Shown: positions 52,687-62,232 of the stretch, one piece after another
Layout: the number at the start of each line of letters is the position of its first letter
Numbering within the stretch: position 1 is the first letter of the stretch
Source of the DNA: Pasteurellaceae bacterium
GTDB lineage: Bacteria; Pseudomonadota; Gammaproteobacteria; Enterobacterales; Pasteurellaceae
Length of the DNA: 64,000 nt
Direction: 5' to 3'
NCBI GenBank assembly: GCA_900756155.1
Contig: CAAEJV010000017.1
Coordinates: 186,001 to 250,000 of the forward strand
Translations under genes and position numbers: made by a program
Notes under the pieces: model-generated
What the model was told of the DNA's origin: nothing
Database searches by the model: none
What the model saw: the letters and a program-made list of their open reading frames with translations, nothing else

Positions 52687-53490
52687 TTAGGAAGTCGTTG
52701 TTTGCCAAGCATTTTCATCAAGCAATTGACCAAAATGGCTTTCTACAAGTAGGCGAGTAATATTATTTTGAGGATTGGTAAAGATCTCTCTCGGAGTGCC
52801 AGACTCGATAATCTCACCTTCATCCATTACTAAAACTTGATCGGCTATATGTTTGATAATGCCTAAATTTTGTCCAACATAAATATAGGAAATGCCTAAA
52901 TGTTCTTGTAAATCTAAAATCAGATTAAGCAATTGAATACGCACAGAGGCATCTAATGTACTCAATGCATCATCAATAATAATGATCTCAGGTTGAAGAA
53001 TCAGCGCACGAGCTAAGGCGATACGCTGTTTTTGACTGACCGAAAGGTGTTTAATTTTCAGATTCGTATAATCAGGATAAAGCCCTACCAATGAGAGCGT
53101 TTCAAAGATCTTTTCATTGCGAGCCTCTTCATCCCAATCGGTAATTAATCGTAGTGGTGCATCTAAGGCTTGTCCAATATTTAAACGCGGGTTAAACGCT
53201 GAATTCGCATCTTGGAAAACCATTCGAATATGCTGTGCGCGATAGTGAAAATCTTCGAATTGTAATGGTAAATCATTAAATAAGATTTTTCCTGAAGCAG
53301 GGGGAGTTATCCCTGCGATCATTTTTACTAAGGTCGATTTACCCGAACCATTTTTACCGATAATCGCAAGCGTTTCTTTACGGTTAAGCGTAAAGCTGAC
53401 GTCTTTTACCGCATAAAATTGCTCAAAACCAAAAAGTTTTGCGGGTTCATCAAAGGTTTTACTGAGATTTTCCACTTGTAATAATGGCAT
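52687..53490 (-). CDS. sapF: Sap peptide transport ATPase SapF
   Basis: Second ATPase of the SapABCDF transporter, which imports host antimicrobial peptides for degradation and haem in nontypeable H. influenzae. 267 residues. Walker A GKNGSGKST, signature LSVSQKQR (departing from LSGGQ), Walker B IIIIDDALSTLD. An aspartate follows the Walker B aspartate where a catalytic glutamate is usual (IDDALS), which is typical of the SapF/DppF-like branch. Its ATG abuts the sapD stop. Confidence 0.93.
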   Translation of the reverse strand: MPLLQVENLSKTFDEPAKLFGFEQFYAVKDVSFTLNRKETLAIIGKNGSGKSTLVKMIAGITPPASGKILFNDLPLQFEDFHYRAQHIRMVFQDANSAFNPRLNIGQALDAPLRLITDWDEEARNEKIFETLSLVGLYPDYTNLKIKHLSVSQKQRIALARALILQPEIIIIDDALSTLDASVRIQLLNLILDLQEHLGISYIYVGQNLGIIKHIADQVLVMDEGEIIESGTPREIFTNPQNNITRLLVESHFGQLLDENAWQTTTS

Positions 53491-54545
53491 TATTCGTTTC
53501 CTTTTGATTCGGTATTTAGCGTAAGCGGTGAAGTTGCAATTTTATCTTTAAACTGCCGTTCTCGAAGATTAATCGGATGATGGCAGGAAAACTCATGCTG
53601 TTTAATGCGATATCGGCTTGGCTTTTGAATACATTCACGCTGAGCAAAAGGGCAGCGAGGTCCTAAACGACAGCCAATCGGCATTTGTTCTAAAATCGGC
53701 ACAGTGCCTTCTAATGTCCCTAATTTGCTTTTAAAACCTAAAGGGCGACTAAAATCGGGAACAGAGTAAAGCAATGCTTGTGTATAAGGATGATGAGGCA
53801 TTTCTAATATTTGGTCGGTCGGCCCAGACTCTGTATTTTGCCCACAATAAAGAACGGAAATGCTATCACACCATTCACTGATACTTTTAAGATCGTTACT
53901 GGCTAATAAAATTGTTGTACCTTGGTTTTGGTTCATACTTGAAAGCAAACGGAAAATTTGCAATGCCGTAATGGACTCCAAAGAATTAGTGGGTTCATCC
54001 GCAATTAATAATCGAGGTTGATTCGCCACTGCTACGGCAATCATCACTTTTTGGCCTTCACCTTCAGTGAGCTCATTAGGATAACTCGCCATAATATCTT
54101 GGTGGTCTTTAATTCCTACACGGTGCAGTAATTCAATCGCACGACGTTTTTTCCAACCAAACCACTGCCACCAACGGCCTTTAAAGGTCCAGTTTGGAAT
54201 ACTTTGAATAAGCTGTTTACCAATTTTTCGACTTGGGTCTAGGCAGCTTAATGGATTTTGAAAGATCATTGAAATTTCTTTTCCAACGATTTTTCGACGT
54301 TGATTAGGTGTCAGTTTAAGTAATTCAACATCATTAAAACGAAAACGGTCAGCCGTGACAATCCAGTTGTCTTTAATAGAATTACTGATTACTTTAGCGA
54401 TTAAACTTTTACCTGAACCTGACTCACCGACAAGTCCTAGAATTTCACCTTCATTAAGCGAAAGATTGACGCCGTCCACAATTTTTATGCGGCCGTTTGG
54501 TGTTTGAATTTCAATATTAAGATTGCGAATATCTAACAGCGCCAT
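53490..54545 (-). CDS. sapD: Sap peptide transport ATPase SapD
   Basis: 351-residue ATPase paired with SapF. Walker A GESGSGKS, degenerate signature LTEGEGQK, Walker B LLIADEPTNSLE, and the C-terminal oligopeptide-transporter extension with a cysteine cluster (CRLGPRCPFAQREC) that may bind iron-sulfur as in related Dpp/Opp ATPases. In E. coli SapD also supports Trk potassium uptake. One-base overlap with sapF; three bases from sapC. Confidence 0.94.
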   Translation of the reverse strand: MALLDIRNLNIEIQTPNGRIKIVDGVNLSLNEGEILGLVGESGSGKSLIAKVISNSIKDNWIVTADRFRFNDVELLKLTPNQRRKIVGKEISMIFQNPLSCLDPSRKIGKQLIQSIPNWTFKGRWWQWFGWKKRRAIELLHRVGIKDHQDIMASYPNELTEGEGQKVMIAVAVANQPRLLIADEPTNSLESITALQIFRLLSSMNQNQGTTILLASNDLKSISEWCDSISVLYCGQNTESGPTDQILEMPHHPYTQALLYSVPDFSRPLGFKSKLGTLEGTVPILEQMPIGCRLGPRCPFAQRECIQKPSRYRIKQHEFSCHHPINLRERQFKDKIATSPLTLNTESKGNE

Positions 54546-54548
54546 GGG

Positions 54549-55436
54549 TTACTCGTAATATTTATTGATTGCTTGACACAATCCGTTAGTAAAAATAATG
54601 CTTAATAAAATGGTAAAAATAATAGCAAAACCAGGTAATAATACTGTCCAAGGCGCAAGATAAATCAACTCTAGCGAGTCTTTGATCATCGCACCCCATT
54701 CTGGCATAGGGCGTTGCGCACCAAGAGAAATAAAGCTTAATGCTGTGATATCTAAAATAGCGACCACAAATGCGCGAGCGATTTCTTGCGTATAGATAGC
54801 ACTAATATTAGGCAAGATTGTAGTTTTTAGTAGCTCCCAATTTGAAATGCCGTCTAATTTGAGTAGGAGAACATAGTCTTTCTTCAGCTCTTGTTGAATG
54901 GCTTGATAAATAGCATGCACAAAATACGGCAAAATAGCCAATAGGGTAGCAAACATCGCATTCATTAAGCTTGGTTCCATTAACGTGGAAATGATAATGG
55001 CAATCAGCAAAATAGGAATCGATAAAAAAGCATCAAAAAAATGACCTAAAAAACGCGCTTTAATCCCGTCAGACATACCCGCAAGAATACCTAGTGCGCC
55101 CCCAATAATTGCCACAGCGATAACCACTAAAAGGGATGAACCAAGCGTGTATTGTGTCCCCATTATTAATCGACTGAGTACATCTCGGCCAAGATCGTCC
55201 GTGCCAAAGAAAAAGGCGATACGACCTTTTTCTACCCAAGATGGCGGCATCAATTCTTCTCCCACAAACTCCATGCTTTCGCTATAAGGCATGATTAGTT
55301 TCGGGAAAATCGCGACCAAAATCAGGATAAAAAATAAGTAGAAACTAAATAATGCCACACGATTTTGGCGGAAAAGCAACCAAATTTGCAAGAGGGAGGT
55401 GCTTTCGCGAAATTCATCAGGTTCTCTATCTTGCAT
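54549..55436 (-). CDS. sapC: Sap peptide transport permease SapC
   Basis: Permease of the Sap transporter, 295 residues, DppC/OppC family with an N-terminal extra helix (about 25-45) and five further segments. The FFGTDDLGRDVLSRL motif is characteristic of this subfamily; the EAA-like loop reads LLKLDGISNWELLKTTILPN. Overlaps sapB by 11 bases. Confidence 0.94.
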   Translation of the reverse strand: MQDREPDEFRESTSLLQIWLLFRQNRVALFSFYLFFILILVAIFPKLIMPYSESMEFVGEELMPPSWVEKGRIAFFFGTDDLGRDVLSRLIMGTQYTLGSSLLVVIAVAIIGGALGILAGMSDGIKARFLGHFFDAFLSIPILLIAIIISTLMEPSLMNAMFATLLAILPYFVHAIYQAIQQELKKDYVLLLKLDGISNWELLKTTILPNISAIYTQEIARAFVVAILDITALSFISLGAQRPMPEWGAMIKDSLELIYLAPWTVLLPGFAIIFTILLSIIFTNGLCQAINKYYE

Positions 55437-56391
55437 ACCAGCCCTTCTTATTAAATGGATCTAACATAAACATCAGTGACTTGGCTAAGGTATCAATAAT
55501 GATGATGCAAACACCGATCACTACGACACCAGCCGAAATACTGTTGTAATCTTGTTGGGTTACAGCATCAATGAGCCAACGCCCGATTCCCGGCCAACCT
55601 AAAACGTTTTCTACCAACATACACTGTGTTAATACTAAGGTAAATACACGAGTAAGCTGTGGAATCAATAATGGAAATGTATTACGAAAAACGTAACGTT
55701 TTAAAATCGTCCATTTCGACCATCCACGTGTTACTGCTGCTTTTGCATATTCTTGTTGAAGTAAATAATCAGCTCGTTGCTGAATGATTCGGATAAATTC
55801 CATTGTTGGCAGAATACAAAGCACTAATGTTGGTAAGGCTAAATGCTGTAAAACGTTTTGTACAATTTTGGTTCGGTAAGGGACATCAACAAACCACATG
55901 TCAATGGTAGGGAAGCCTGTGATAGGTTTGATTTCATACAGTAAATTATACTGCCCGATGGCTGCTATTTCCCAGCTTTGAATCGCGGCCACATAGAGTA
56001 AAATCGGGGCAAACCAGAAAATAGGAATAGATAAACCAACATTAGAGATGCTTTGCAATGCGCGTGCACAAGGACGCTGATTATAGACCGCACTTAATAC
56101 GCCGAGAGGAATACCTAAGATGCAAGCCAATAAAAGTGCGGTAAAACAGAGTTCTAATGTGGGTGGTAATACCGTAAAAATTAAATCTTTTAACGATTCT
56201 CCGCCGTTATAGGTAATTCCTAAATCGCCCTGTAACAATGATGTAAGGTAATGATAATAAGCACTATAAATGTTACTTGTGACAAGATCAGCATTGAGCG
56301 GATCTCGCATTAAAATCCCAAAGCTTAATACGGATAAAATCAATAATAAAATGCTTACCCAAATGACATAACGAATTGCTGAAAAGAGCAT
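55426..56391 (-). CDS. sapB: Sap peptide transport permease SapB
   Basis: First permease of the Sap system, 321 residues, DppB/OppB family with about six segments. EAA-like region EYAKAAVTRGWSKWTILKRY and the terminal ENVLGWPGIGRWL are typical. Start overlaps the sapA stop by one base. Confidence 0.94.
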   Translation of the reverse strand: MLFSAIRYVIWVSILLLILSVLSFGILMRDPLNADLVTSNIYSAYYHYLTSLLQGDLGITYNGGESLKDLIFTVLPPTLELCFTALLLACILGIPLGVLSAVYNQRPCARALQSISNVGLSIPIFWFAPILLYVAAIQSWEIAAIGQYNLLYEIKPITGFPTIDMWFVDVPYRTKIVQNVLQHLALPTLVLCILPTMEFIRIIQQRADYLLQQEYAKAAVTRGWSKWTILKRYVFRNTFPLLIPQLTRVFTLVLTQCMLVENVLGWPGIGRWLIDAVTQQDYNSISAGVVVIGVCIIIIDTLAKSLMFMLDPFNKKGWYAR

Positions 56392-58091
56392 TATTTTTTC
56401 TCCTTATTTTTCATGAAATACAAGGTAGAAAAATTGATGCTACCAAATGGGGTCATTTCAATTCCTTTTACATTACCACGTGCGACTAAAAGTCGTTTTA
56501 CGTTTGCAATTGGCACAATAGGTAATTCGTTTAAAATGAGCTCTTGCGCATTGTTATACGCTTTAGAGCGTTCATACAAATGATTGGTGGATAGTGCACG
56601 ATCCATCATCTTATCGAATTCAGGGTTACACCAATTGGATAGATTAGTGATTTCCTTTTGTGTATCACAACTTAAAATCGGGCGCATAAAACCGTCAGGA
56701 TCAAGGTTTCCAGCAAGCCAACCCGTTAAGATTAAATCGTAATCTTCTGTGCCTTTGCGCAATTGTTCGATCAAAAACGTGCGCGTTACTGACCGCACTT
56801 TAACATCCACTCCTGCTTTGGCTAAATCCCATTTAATGAGCTCCGCCATTTTAATTGGTGCAGGGTTATATACTTGCTCTTCGTTTATTACCCACATCTT
56901 TAACGTGAGTTTTTTATCGCGTAACGTTTTTTCCGCTTCTGAGGGCTGATAATCATAAGAAAAATCAGGCGTATTAATCGCAGAAGCCCAAGAAATATCA
57001 GGAATAATATTATTCGCAACAGTTGCAGTGTTGTGATAAATGTTTCGCACAATTCTAAAACGGTTTAAGCTTTGCGAAATGGCTTGACGAATAGTTTTAT
57101 CTTGCATTAATGGCTTTTGGAAATTGAAAGCCAAATAGGCCAGGTTCATTCCATCCGTAGATTGCAGATAATAACGATCATCCTTTTCGCTTAACAAACC
57201 GAGTTGGCTGACTTCAGGATAAGACGCGATTTGACATTCATTATTAAAGAATTTAATTAAACGCCCTGTACGATCCGCCGAAAGATCCACAATAATATTC
57301 TCAATTTTGGCTTTCTTTTCCCAATAATCCTCATTGCGTACTAAGCGAACATATTGGTTATAAACGTAATCTTTTACTTGATAAGGACCCGTGCCAACAG
57401 GGTGTGTGTCCAATTGGGTGAGATTATCATCTGCACTTAATTGATACGCATATTCTTGAGAGAAAATAATAGAATATTGACTGGCAAGATGCGACAGAAT
57501 TGACGCATCGGGTTCAAACAGTTCAATTTTGACCTGATAAGGATTCGTTGCTGTGATGCTTTTAATTTTTTGATTCAGCTTAATACTTTCAAAATACGGA
57601 AAGTGTACCTTCTTAGCTTGTTCGTGGAAGATTCTATATTGTGGATTTTTATAGGTTACTTCATTATCTGAAAATGTAGGCAAGTAAGTATCATGCCCCA
57701 AAACACGATTAATCGAAAAGACCACATCCTCGGCATTAAAGTCACGAGTTGGTGTAAACCAAGGAGTACGATGGAATTTCACCCCTTTACGAAGATTAAT
57801 GAGAATTTGTTTACCATCAGATGAAAGAGAATAGGATTGTGCTAACACTGGAACGAGTGCGGCACTGTGATCTTTAATATCAAACAGTTTGTTATAAATT
57901 TGCTCCGTCACCACATTCATACTGGTACCAGCGTCTGCAGTTTGCGGATTAAAGGAAAAACCCGATGCATTCGTGCAGTATGTTAAGCCGTTTTCTGTCA
58001 GCATTTTGGGTATGCTTGGCGCGGCTTGTGCCAGATTAATTTGGCTCAACCCACACAATAAAAAACAAAAAGTGACATTTCGACGTAACAT
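56391..58091 (-). CDS. sapA: Sap periplasmic peptide/haem-binding protein SapA
   Basis: Periplasmic solute-binding protein of the Opp/Dpp class (566 residues). In H. influenzae it binds antimicrobial peptides such as defensins and LL-37, and haem. Signal peptide about residues 1-22 (ends AQAA). The mature N-terminus LTENGLTYCTNASGFSFNPQ and the later DLILTGWLAGNLDPDGF are SapA hallmarks; cysteines suggest disulfides. I start at ATG 58091; the frame extends 20 codons upstream into the promoter region shared with ycjX. Confidence 0.95.
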   Translation of the reverse strand: MLRRNVTFCFLLCGLSQINLAQAAPSIPKMLTENGLTYCTNASGFSFNPQTADAGTSMNVVTEQIYNKLFDIKDHSAALVPVLAQSYSLSSDGKQILINLRKGVKFHRTPWFTPTRDFNAEDVVFSINRVLGHDTYLPTFSDNEVTYKNPQYRIFHEQAKKVHFPYFESIKLNQKIKSITATNPYQVKIELFEPDASILSHLASQYSIIFSQEYAYQLSADDNLTQLDTHPVGTGPYQVKDYVYNQYVRLVRNEDYWEKKAKIENIIVDLSADRTGRLIKFFNNECQIASYPEVSQLGLLSEKDDRYYLQSTDGMNLAYLAFNFQKPLMQDKTIRQAISQSLNRFRIVRNIYHNTATVANNIIPDISWASAINTPDFSYDYQPSEAEKTLRDKKLTLKMWVINEEQVYNPAPIKMAELIKWDLAKAGVDVKVRSVTRTFLIEQLRKGTEDYDLILTGWLAGNLDPDGFMRPILSCDTQKEITNLSNWCNPEFDKMMDRALSTNHLYERSKAYNNAQELILNELPIVPIANVKRLLVARGNVKGIEMTPFGSINFSTLYFMKNKEKK

Positions 58092-58179
58092 AGCTTTATT
58101 ATTAAAGACCGTTTTGTGATAAATTGAGTGAATTGTAAAATATCTTGGCAAAAATGGCTAGTTATTGGATTTTTAGAAT

Positions 58180-59589
58180 ATGTTTAAATCAATTAATCGG
58201 GAAATTAATCAAATAATCAATCGTGGATTTGACCGCACTTTACGTTTAGCTGTGACAGGGTTAAGTCGAAGCGGTAAAACAGCCTTTATTACGAGCTTGA
58301 TTAATCAATTGTTACATATTAATCAAGAGGGAAATGCACATCTTCCTTTATTTGAGGCTGCCCGAAATCAATCTATTTTAGCGGTAAAACGTGTGCCTCA
58401 GCAGGATTTAAGTATTCCACGTTTTGATTATGAAGCGAATCTCAATGATTTAATGAATAATCCACCACAATGGTGCCAATCTACTCGAGGCGTGAGTGAA
58501 ACACGCCTTGCTATTCGTTTTGAACGCCAATCGGGCTTACTTCGCCATTTTAAAGAACGTGGCACATTATATTTGGATATTTTTGATTATCCTGGTGAAT
58601 GGCTATTGGATTTACCTCTGCTGAATCTAGACTTTCAACAATGGTCACTCGAACAAGCCAAAATTACATCGGGTGTTCGCCAACAGTTTGCGCAAGATTG
58701 GTTGGATAAACTGAAAAAACTCGACCTAAGTGCGGTCGTCAATGAAGATGTTTTAGCGCAGATTGCAAAATCTTATACTGATTATTTACTTGCCTGCAAA
58801 GCAGAAGGAATGCAATTTATTCAACCAGGTAGATTTGTCTTGCCTGGAGAATTAGAAGGTGCACCTGTATTACAATTTTTCCCGTTATTGCATTTGTCCG
58901 AGGAGCAATGGCAAAAACTAAAAAGAGAGGCGAAATCCAATAGCTATTTTGCCGTGCTAAATAAGCGATATGATTATTATCGTAATAAGGTGGTGAAAGG
59001 CTTTTATGAAAATTATTTTTCTACTTTTGATCGCCAAGTGATTCTAGCGGATTGCTTAACGCCACTGAATCATAGCCAACAAGCTTTTATTGATATGCAA
59101 ACAGGGCTTAATCAGCTTTTCAAAAATTTCCATTATGGCAAACGCAATTTACTTAATCGCTTGTTTTCCCCGAATATTGATAAGCTCATGTTTGTGGCAA
59201 CAAAAGCCGATCATATCACGACAGATCAAATTCAAAACTTAATTAGCCTGATGCGCCAATTGGTGCAAGAAGGCGGTCGTCATGTAGAATTTGAAGGAAT
59301 TGATACAGAATACACAGCAATTGCTGCGATTCGAGCGACAAAGCAAGTTTTAGTTAATCAAAACGGTAAACAAATCAAAGCTATTCAAGGAGTACGTTCT
59401 GTAGATAAGCAACTTATTACGCTTTATCCTGGTTCTGTACCAAGTAAATTACCTAATGCAGAGTTCTGGTCAAAACAATCTTTTGATTTTGATTCCTTTG
59501 AACCTCAAGTTTTACAACAGGGTGAAAGCATTCCGCATTTAAGAATGGATGCAGTTTTACAGTTTTTATTGGCGGATAGGTTTGATTGA
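58180..59589 (+). CDS. ycjX: YcjX-family P-loop protein (DUF463)
   Basis: A 469-residue cytoplasmic protein with Walker A GLSRSGKTAFITSL (about residues 27-40) and FDYPGEWLLDLPLL as a Walker B-like stretch, the YcjX/DUF463 pattern of GTPase-like proteins. In E. coli ycjX and ycjF lie together and follow the phage-shock operon; here they are 2.6 kb apart. Role in envelope stress is suggested by that link only. Divergent from sapA. Confidence 0.92.
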   Translation: MFKSINREINQIINRGFDRTLRLAVTGLSRSGKTAFITSLINQLLHINQEGNAHLPLFEAARNQSILAVKRVPQQDLSIPRFDYEANLNDLMNNPPQWCQSTRGVSETRLAIRFERQSGLLRHFKERGTLYLDIFDYPGEWLLDLPLLNLDFQQWSLEQAKITSGVRQQFAQDWLDKLKKLDLSAVVNEDVLAQIAKSYTDYLLACKAEGMQFIQPGRFVLPGELEGAPVLQFFPLLHLSEEQWQKLKREAKSNSYFAVLNKRYDYYRNKVVKGFYENYFSTFDRQVILADCLTPLNHSQQAFIDMQTGLNQLFKNFHYGKRNLLNRLFSPNIDKLMFVATKADHITTDQIQNLISLMRQLVQEGGRHVEFEGIDTEYTAIAAIRATKQVLVNQNGKQIKAIQGVRSVDKQLITLYPGSVPSKLPNAEFWSKQSFDFDSFEPQVLQQGESIPHLRMDAVLQFLLADRFD

Positions 59590-59698
59590 TAGAAAAATCA
59601 AATCAATTTAATTGTCAAATATTTAATATAAACCACTATTTTTTTATTGGTATTTAGGTAGAATTAATTTGAGTCTTTCTAAAGTAAAGGAGCTTATA

Positions 59699-60259
59699 AT
59701 GAAAATGAAAACTCTCTTAGCATTAGCAATCAGCGGAATTTGTGCTGCTGGCGTGGCAAATGCACATGACCATATGGCAAAACCAGCAGGTCCTTCAATC
59801 GAAGTAAAAGTACAACAATTAGATCCTGCAAATGGTAACAAGGATGTAGGGACTGTAACTATTACTGAATCAAATTATGGTTTAGTATTTACACCAAATC
59901 TACAAGGTTTAGCTGAAGGTTTACATGGTTTCCACATTCATGAAAATCCAAGCTGTGATCCAAAAGAAAAAGACGGTAAATTAACCGCAGGTTTAGCGGC
60001 TGGCGGTCACTGGGATCCTAAAGGCGCAAAACAACACGGTTACCCATGGCAAGATGATGCTCACTTAGGTGACTTACCGGCTTTAACTGTATTACATGAT
60101 GGTACAGCAACTAACCCTGTTTTAGCGCCACGTCTTAAAAAATTAGATGAAGTTCGTGGTCATTCTATTATGATTCACGCTGGTGGTGACAACCACTCAG
60201 ATCATCCAGCACCACTTGGCGGTGGCGGCCCACGTATGGCATGTGGCGTGATTAAATAA
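59699..60259 (+). CDS. sodC: Periplasmic Cu,Zn superoxide dismutase
   Basis: Dismutates superoxide in the periplasm. 186 residues with a signal peptide ending in VANA (about residue 22). Copper/zinc ligands are in GFHIHENPSC, GGHWDP, HGYPWQDDAHLGD and MIHAGGDNHSDHP; all histidines expected for activity are present, and the two cysteines (NPSC and RMACGV) can form the disulfide. ATG 59699 has AAAGGAG upstream. Ends at an uptake-signal terminator facing merP. Confidence 0.96.
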   Translation: MKMKTLLALAISGICAAGVANAHDHMAKPAGPSIEVKVQQLDPANGNKDVGTVTITESNYGLVFTPNLQGLAEGLHGFHIHENPSCDPKEKDGKLTAGLAAGGHWDPKGAKQHGYPWQDDAHLGDLPALTVLHDGTATNPVLAPRLKKLDEVRGHSIMIHAGGDNHSDHPAPLGGGGPRMACGVIK

Positions 60260-60279
60260 GTCGATTCTTAAAGATAAAA

Positions 60280-60312
60280 AAGTGCGGTCAATTTTGACCG
60301 CACTTTTATTTT
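60280..60312. terminator. Inverted uptake-signal pair between sodC and merP-like gene
   Basis: AAGTGCGGT (60280-60288) and ACCGCACTT (60297-60305), 8-nt loop, T run on both sides; bidirectional. Confidence 0.8.
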
Positions 60313-60319
60313 TATCGTT

Positions 60320-60598
60320 TTACTTAACCACTTCCGCCGTATATTCCAATTTATGAATTGCATTAATCAATTGCTCATCAGAAACTTTTGGATCTTCTAC
60401 AACAGTCACGGTTCTATCTTTAATGGAGGCTTTAGTGGAAATCACACCATCAATATTTCGTAATTCTTTATTCACTAAATAAGCACAAAGCTGGCAGTTC
60501 ATTTCATTCACTTTTAACACAACTTGCTTTGTTTCTTCCGCCTGAGCGATAGAGAAAGTGAATAATGAAAGCAAAAGTGCGGTCGTTAATTTCTTCAT
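60320..60598 (-). CDS. MerP-like periplasmic heavy-metal-binding protein
   Basis: A 92-residue exported HMA-domain protein. Signal peptide ends AQAE (about residue 20). The metal-binding loop is NEMNCQLCAY, a CxxC as in MerP and Atx1-type domains. Last gene of a three-gene operon, nine bases after the merT-like gene. It probably passes a thiol-loving metal ion to the MerT-like membrane protein. Without merA or merR nearby, mercury is not assured as the ligand. Confidence 0.88.
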   Translation of the reverse strand: MKKLTTALLLSLFTFSIAQAEETKQVVLKVNEMNCQLCAYLVNKELRNIDGVISTKASIKDRTVTVVEDPKVSDEQLINAIHKLEYTAEVVK

Positions 60599-60607
60599 TT
60601 TTTGTTC

Positions 60608-60970
60608 CTAATTAGAAAGCTCTAAAATCCACGGTAAAATGGTTGGATAAGTTAAGAAAAAGAGCATGACGATAAATACAATCCAATACAAAACAATGAG
60701 CTTTTTACGGGAAATGTATTTGCTGCAAATGATTTTTTTGGAAAACATTAGCAACCAAAAGCCGTAGGCAAAGGCGCATAATGAAACGATAAGCATAGGA
60801 ATGCGTAAATAATCATATTCGCCTAAGCCAATTAACCATGTGGATGACACGCCAAATACTAAATAGATTAAAGGCGCAATACAGCACAAGGTTGATGCCA
60901 CCGCAGCACTTAGCGCGGTGGCAATCGCAACCCAAAAAGATTTATTAGAGCTTTTTAGAGACGTAGTCAT
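60608..60970 (-). CDS. MerT-like inner-membrane metal transporter
   Basis: A 120-residue protein with three hydrophobic segments. The first contains the vicinal cysteine pair (STLCCIAPLIYLVFGVS), the MerT hallmark that accepts the ion from MerP. A further single cysteine (IICSKYIS) lies in the cytoplasmic loop. Start at ATG 60970, which overlaps the transglutaminase gene end by 26 bases; a TTG at 60991 is the alternative. Co-transcribed with the flanking genes. Confidence 0.86.
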   Translation of the reverse strand: MTTSLKSSNKSFWVAIATALSAAVASTLCCIAPLIYLVFGVSSTWLIGLGEYDYLRIPMLIVSLCAFAYGFWLLMFSKKIICSKYISRKKLIVLYWIVFIVMLFFLTYPTILPWILELSN

Positions 60971-62051
60971 ATTTAAATTCTTTTGGATCAAATGAATTTA
61001 ACGGGTCACCACCGATTTCGGCATACGGATAGCCAAAGTTATTGAGTGGGGCAAGTTCTGGTTGCGGATATAAATCGAAGTCACGAGCATGGTTAAAGCC
61101 AACCCAGTTTGCTTCCCAGTTACCGAATAAGTATTTGGCAACGGCTTGTGTATCCTTATCGTCAACAGATTTTTTCTCTGCTAAACGCATTTTTGCTACG
61201 TCTGCAGAATCAACAGGCACCCAGCCGAATCCAGCAAGATAGAATTCAGCACGACAATGCTGACCACCGCTTACGTTTGCTACGCCATGTTCGTCCGCAC
61301 TCCCGAATGCACCTTTGGAATATTTGCCCATTTTATCCGCCGCACCTAAACGAATACCAAAAATTTCACGAGCAGGAATACCGCTGGCACGAGCAAGTGC
61401 AACGAAAACAGAGTTAATATCAGTACATTTGCCTTTTAACACACCAGTGGTCAGAATTTTTTCTACATCACCATAGCCACAGCCTAAAACAGAATTATCA
61501 CGTTCCATATTGTTGACGATCCATTGGTGAATCAACTCAGCTTTTTTCAATGGATTTGTTTCAGTGCTTACAATCTTATCGGCGAACTGTTTCACAATAC
61601 CATCTGTTTTAATATGTTGAGTCGGTTTTAAATATTCTTGTACATCAACAGAATAGTGAACATCTTTTGGTGGCTTGTAATTTGTCAACGCACCTTTAAC
61701 CATAGGTTCGCGATCTTTGGTTTCAATCACCATGGTGATTTTTAAATCGCGTTTTTGTGCATCTTTATCCCAAGTCGCAAAGAGCGTTTTCGCACCATAT
61801 TTGTTGTTTTCTGTCACATAGGCATCCAAATAGTTACCTTCAAAATGGATAGATTTTACCTGTTGATACTCTCCATTAAACGGTAAAGGCACCCACAGAT
61901 TCGCTTGTCCTTGCGAACCTTTTGGCGCAACTAAGTCATAGGTTTGAGTGAATTCATACAGATGAGAATCGGTATTGTAGTTTGGAATGTCGGTATTGGC
62001 ATAAGCCATGGAACATGCGGAGAGTACCGCAGTGACGATAAGTTTCTTCAT
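60945..62051 (-). CDS. Exported transglutaminase-like cysteine protease-fold protein
   Basis: A 368-residue periplasmic protein. Signal peptide ends in MAYA (about residue 18). An N-terminal beta-rich domain precedes a transglutaminase core: catalytic cysteine in GVLKGKCTDINSVF (about residue 210), histidine in GGQHCRAEFYL (about 267) and aspartate in VPVDSADV (about 282). The triad is complete. AAGGATC ribosome site. It heads an operon with merT- and merP-like genes, an unusual partnership whose logic is unknown. Confidence 0.86.
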   Translation of the reverse strand: MKKLIVTAVLSACSMAYANTDIPNYNTDSHLYEFTQTYDLVAPKGSQGQANLWVPLPFNGEYQQVKSIHFEGNYLDAYVTENNKYGAKTLFATWDKDAQKRDLKITMVIETKDREPMVKGALTNYKPPKDVHYSVDVQEYLKPTQHIKTDGIVKQFADKIVSTETNPLKKAELIHQWIVNNMERDNSVLGCGYGDVEKILTTGVLKGKCTDINSVFVALARASGIPAREIFGIRLGAADKMGKYSKGAFGSADEHGVANVSGGQHCRAEFYLAGFGWVPVDSADVAKMRLAEKKSVDDKDTQAVAKYLFGNWEANWVGFNHARDFDLYPQPELAPLNNFGYPYAEIGGDPLNSFDPKEFKYDYVSKKL

Positions 62052-62232
62052 GAAAAGATCCTTCTAGTTAGTTAACAGTTAAAACTTAACACATTAGATA
62101 AACTAATTGTGGACAATGGCTATAGTAGCTTATTTTATTTTCTAGTCAATATTGCTTTTTTATTTCAGCCATTTAAGATTTGCTAAAGAAATTTGAAGTA
62201 AAATACCGTTTCTATTTTTATTGGAAAGAATA

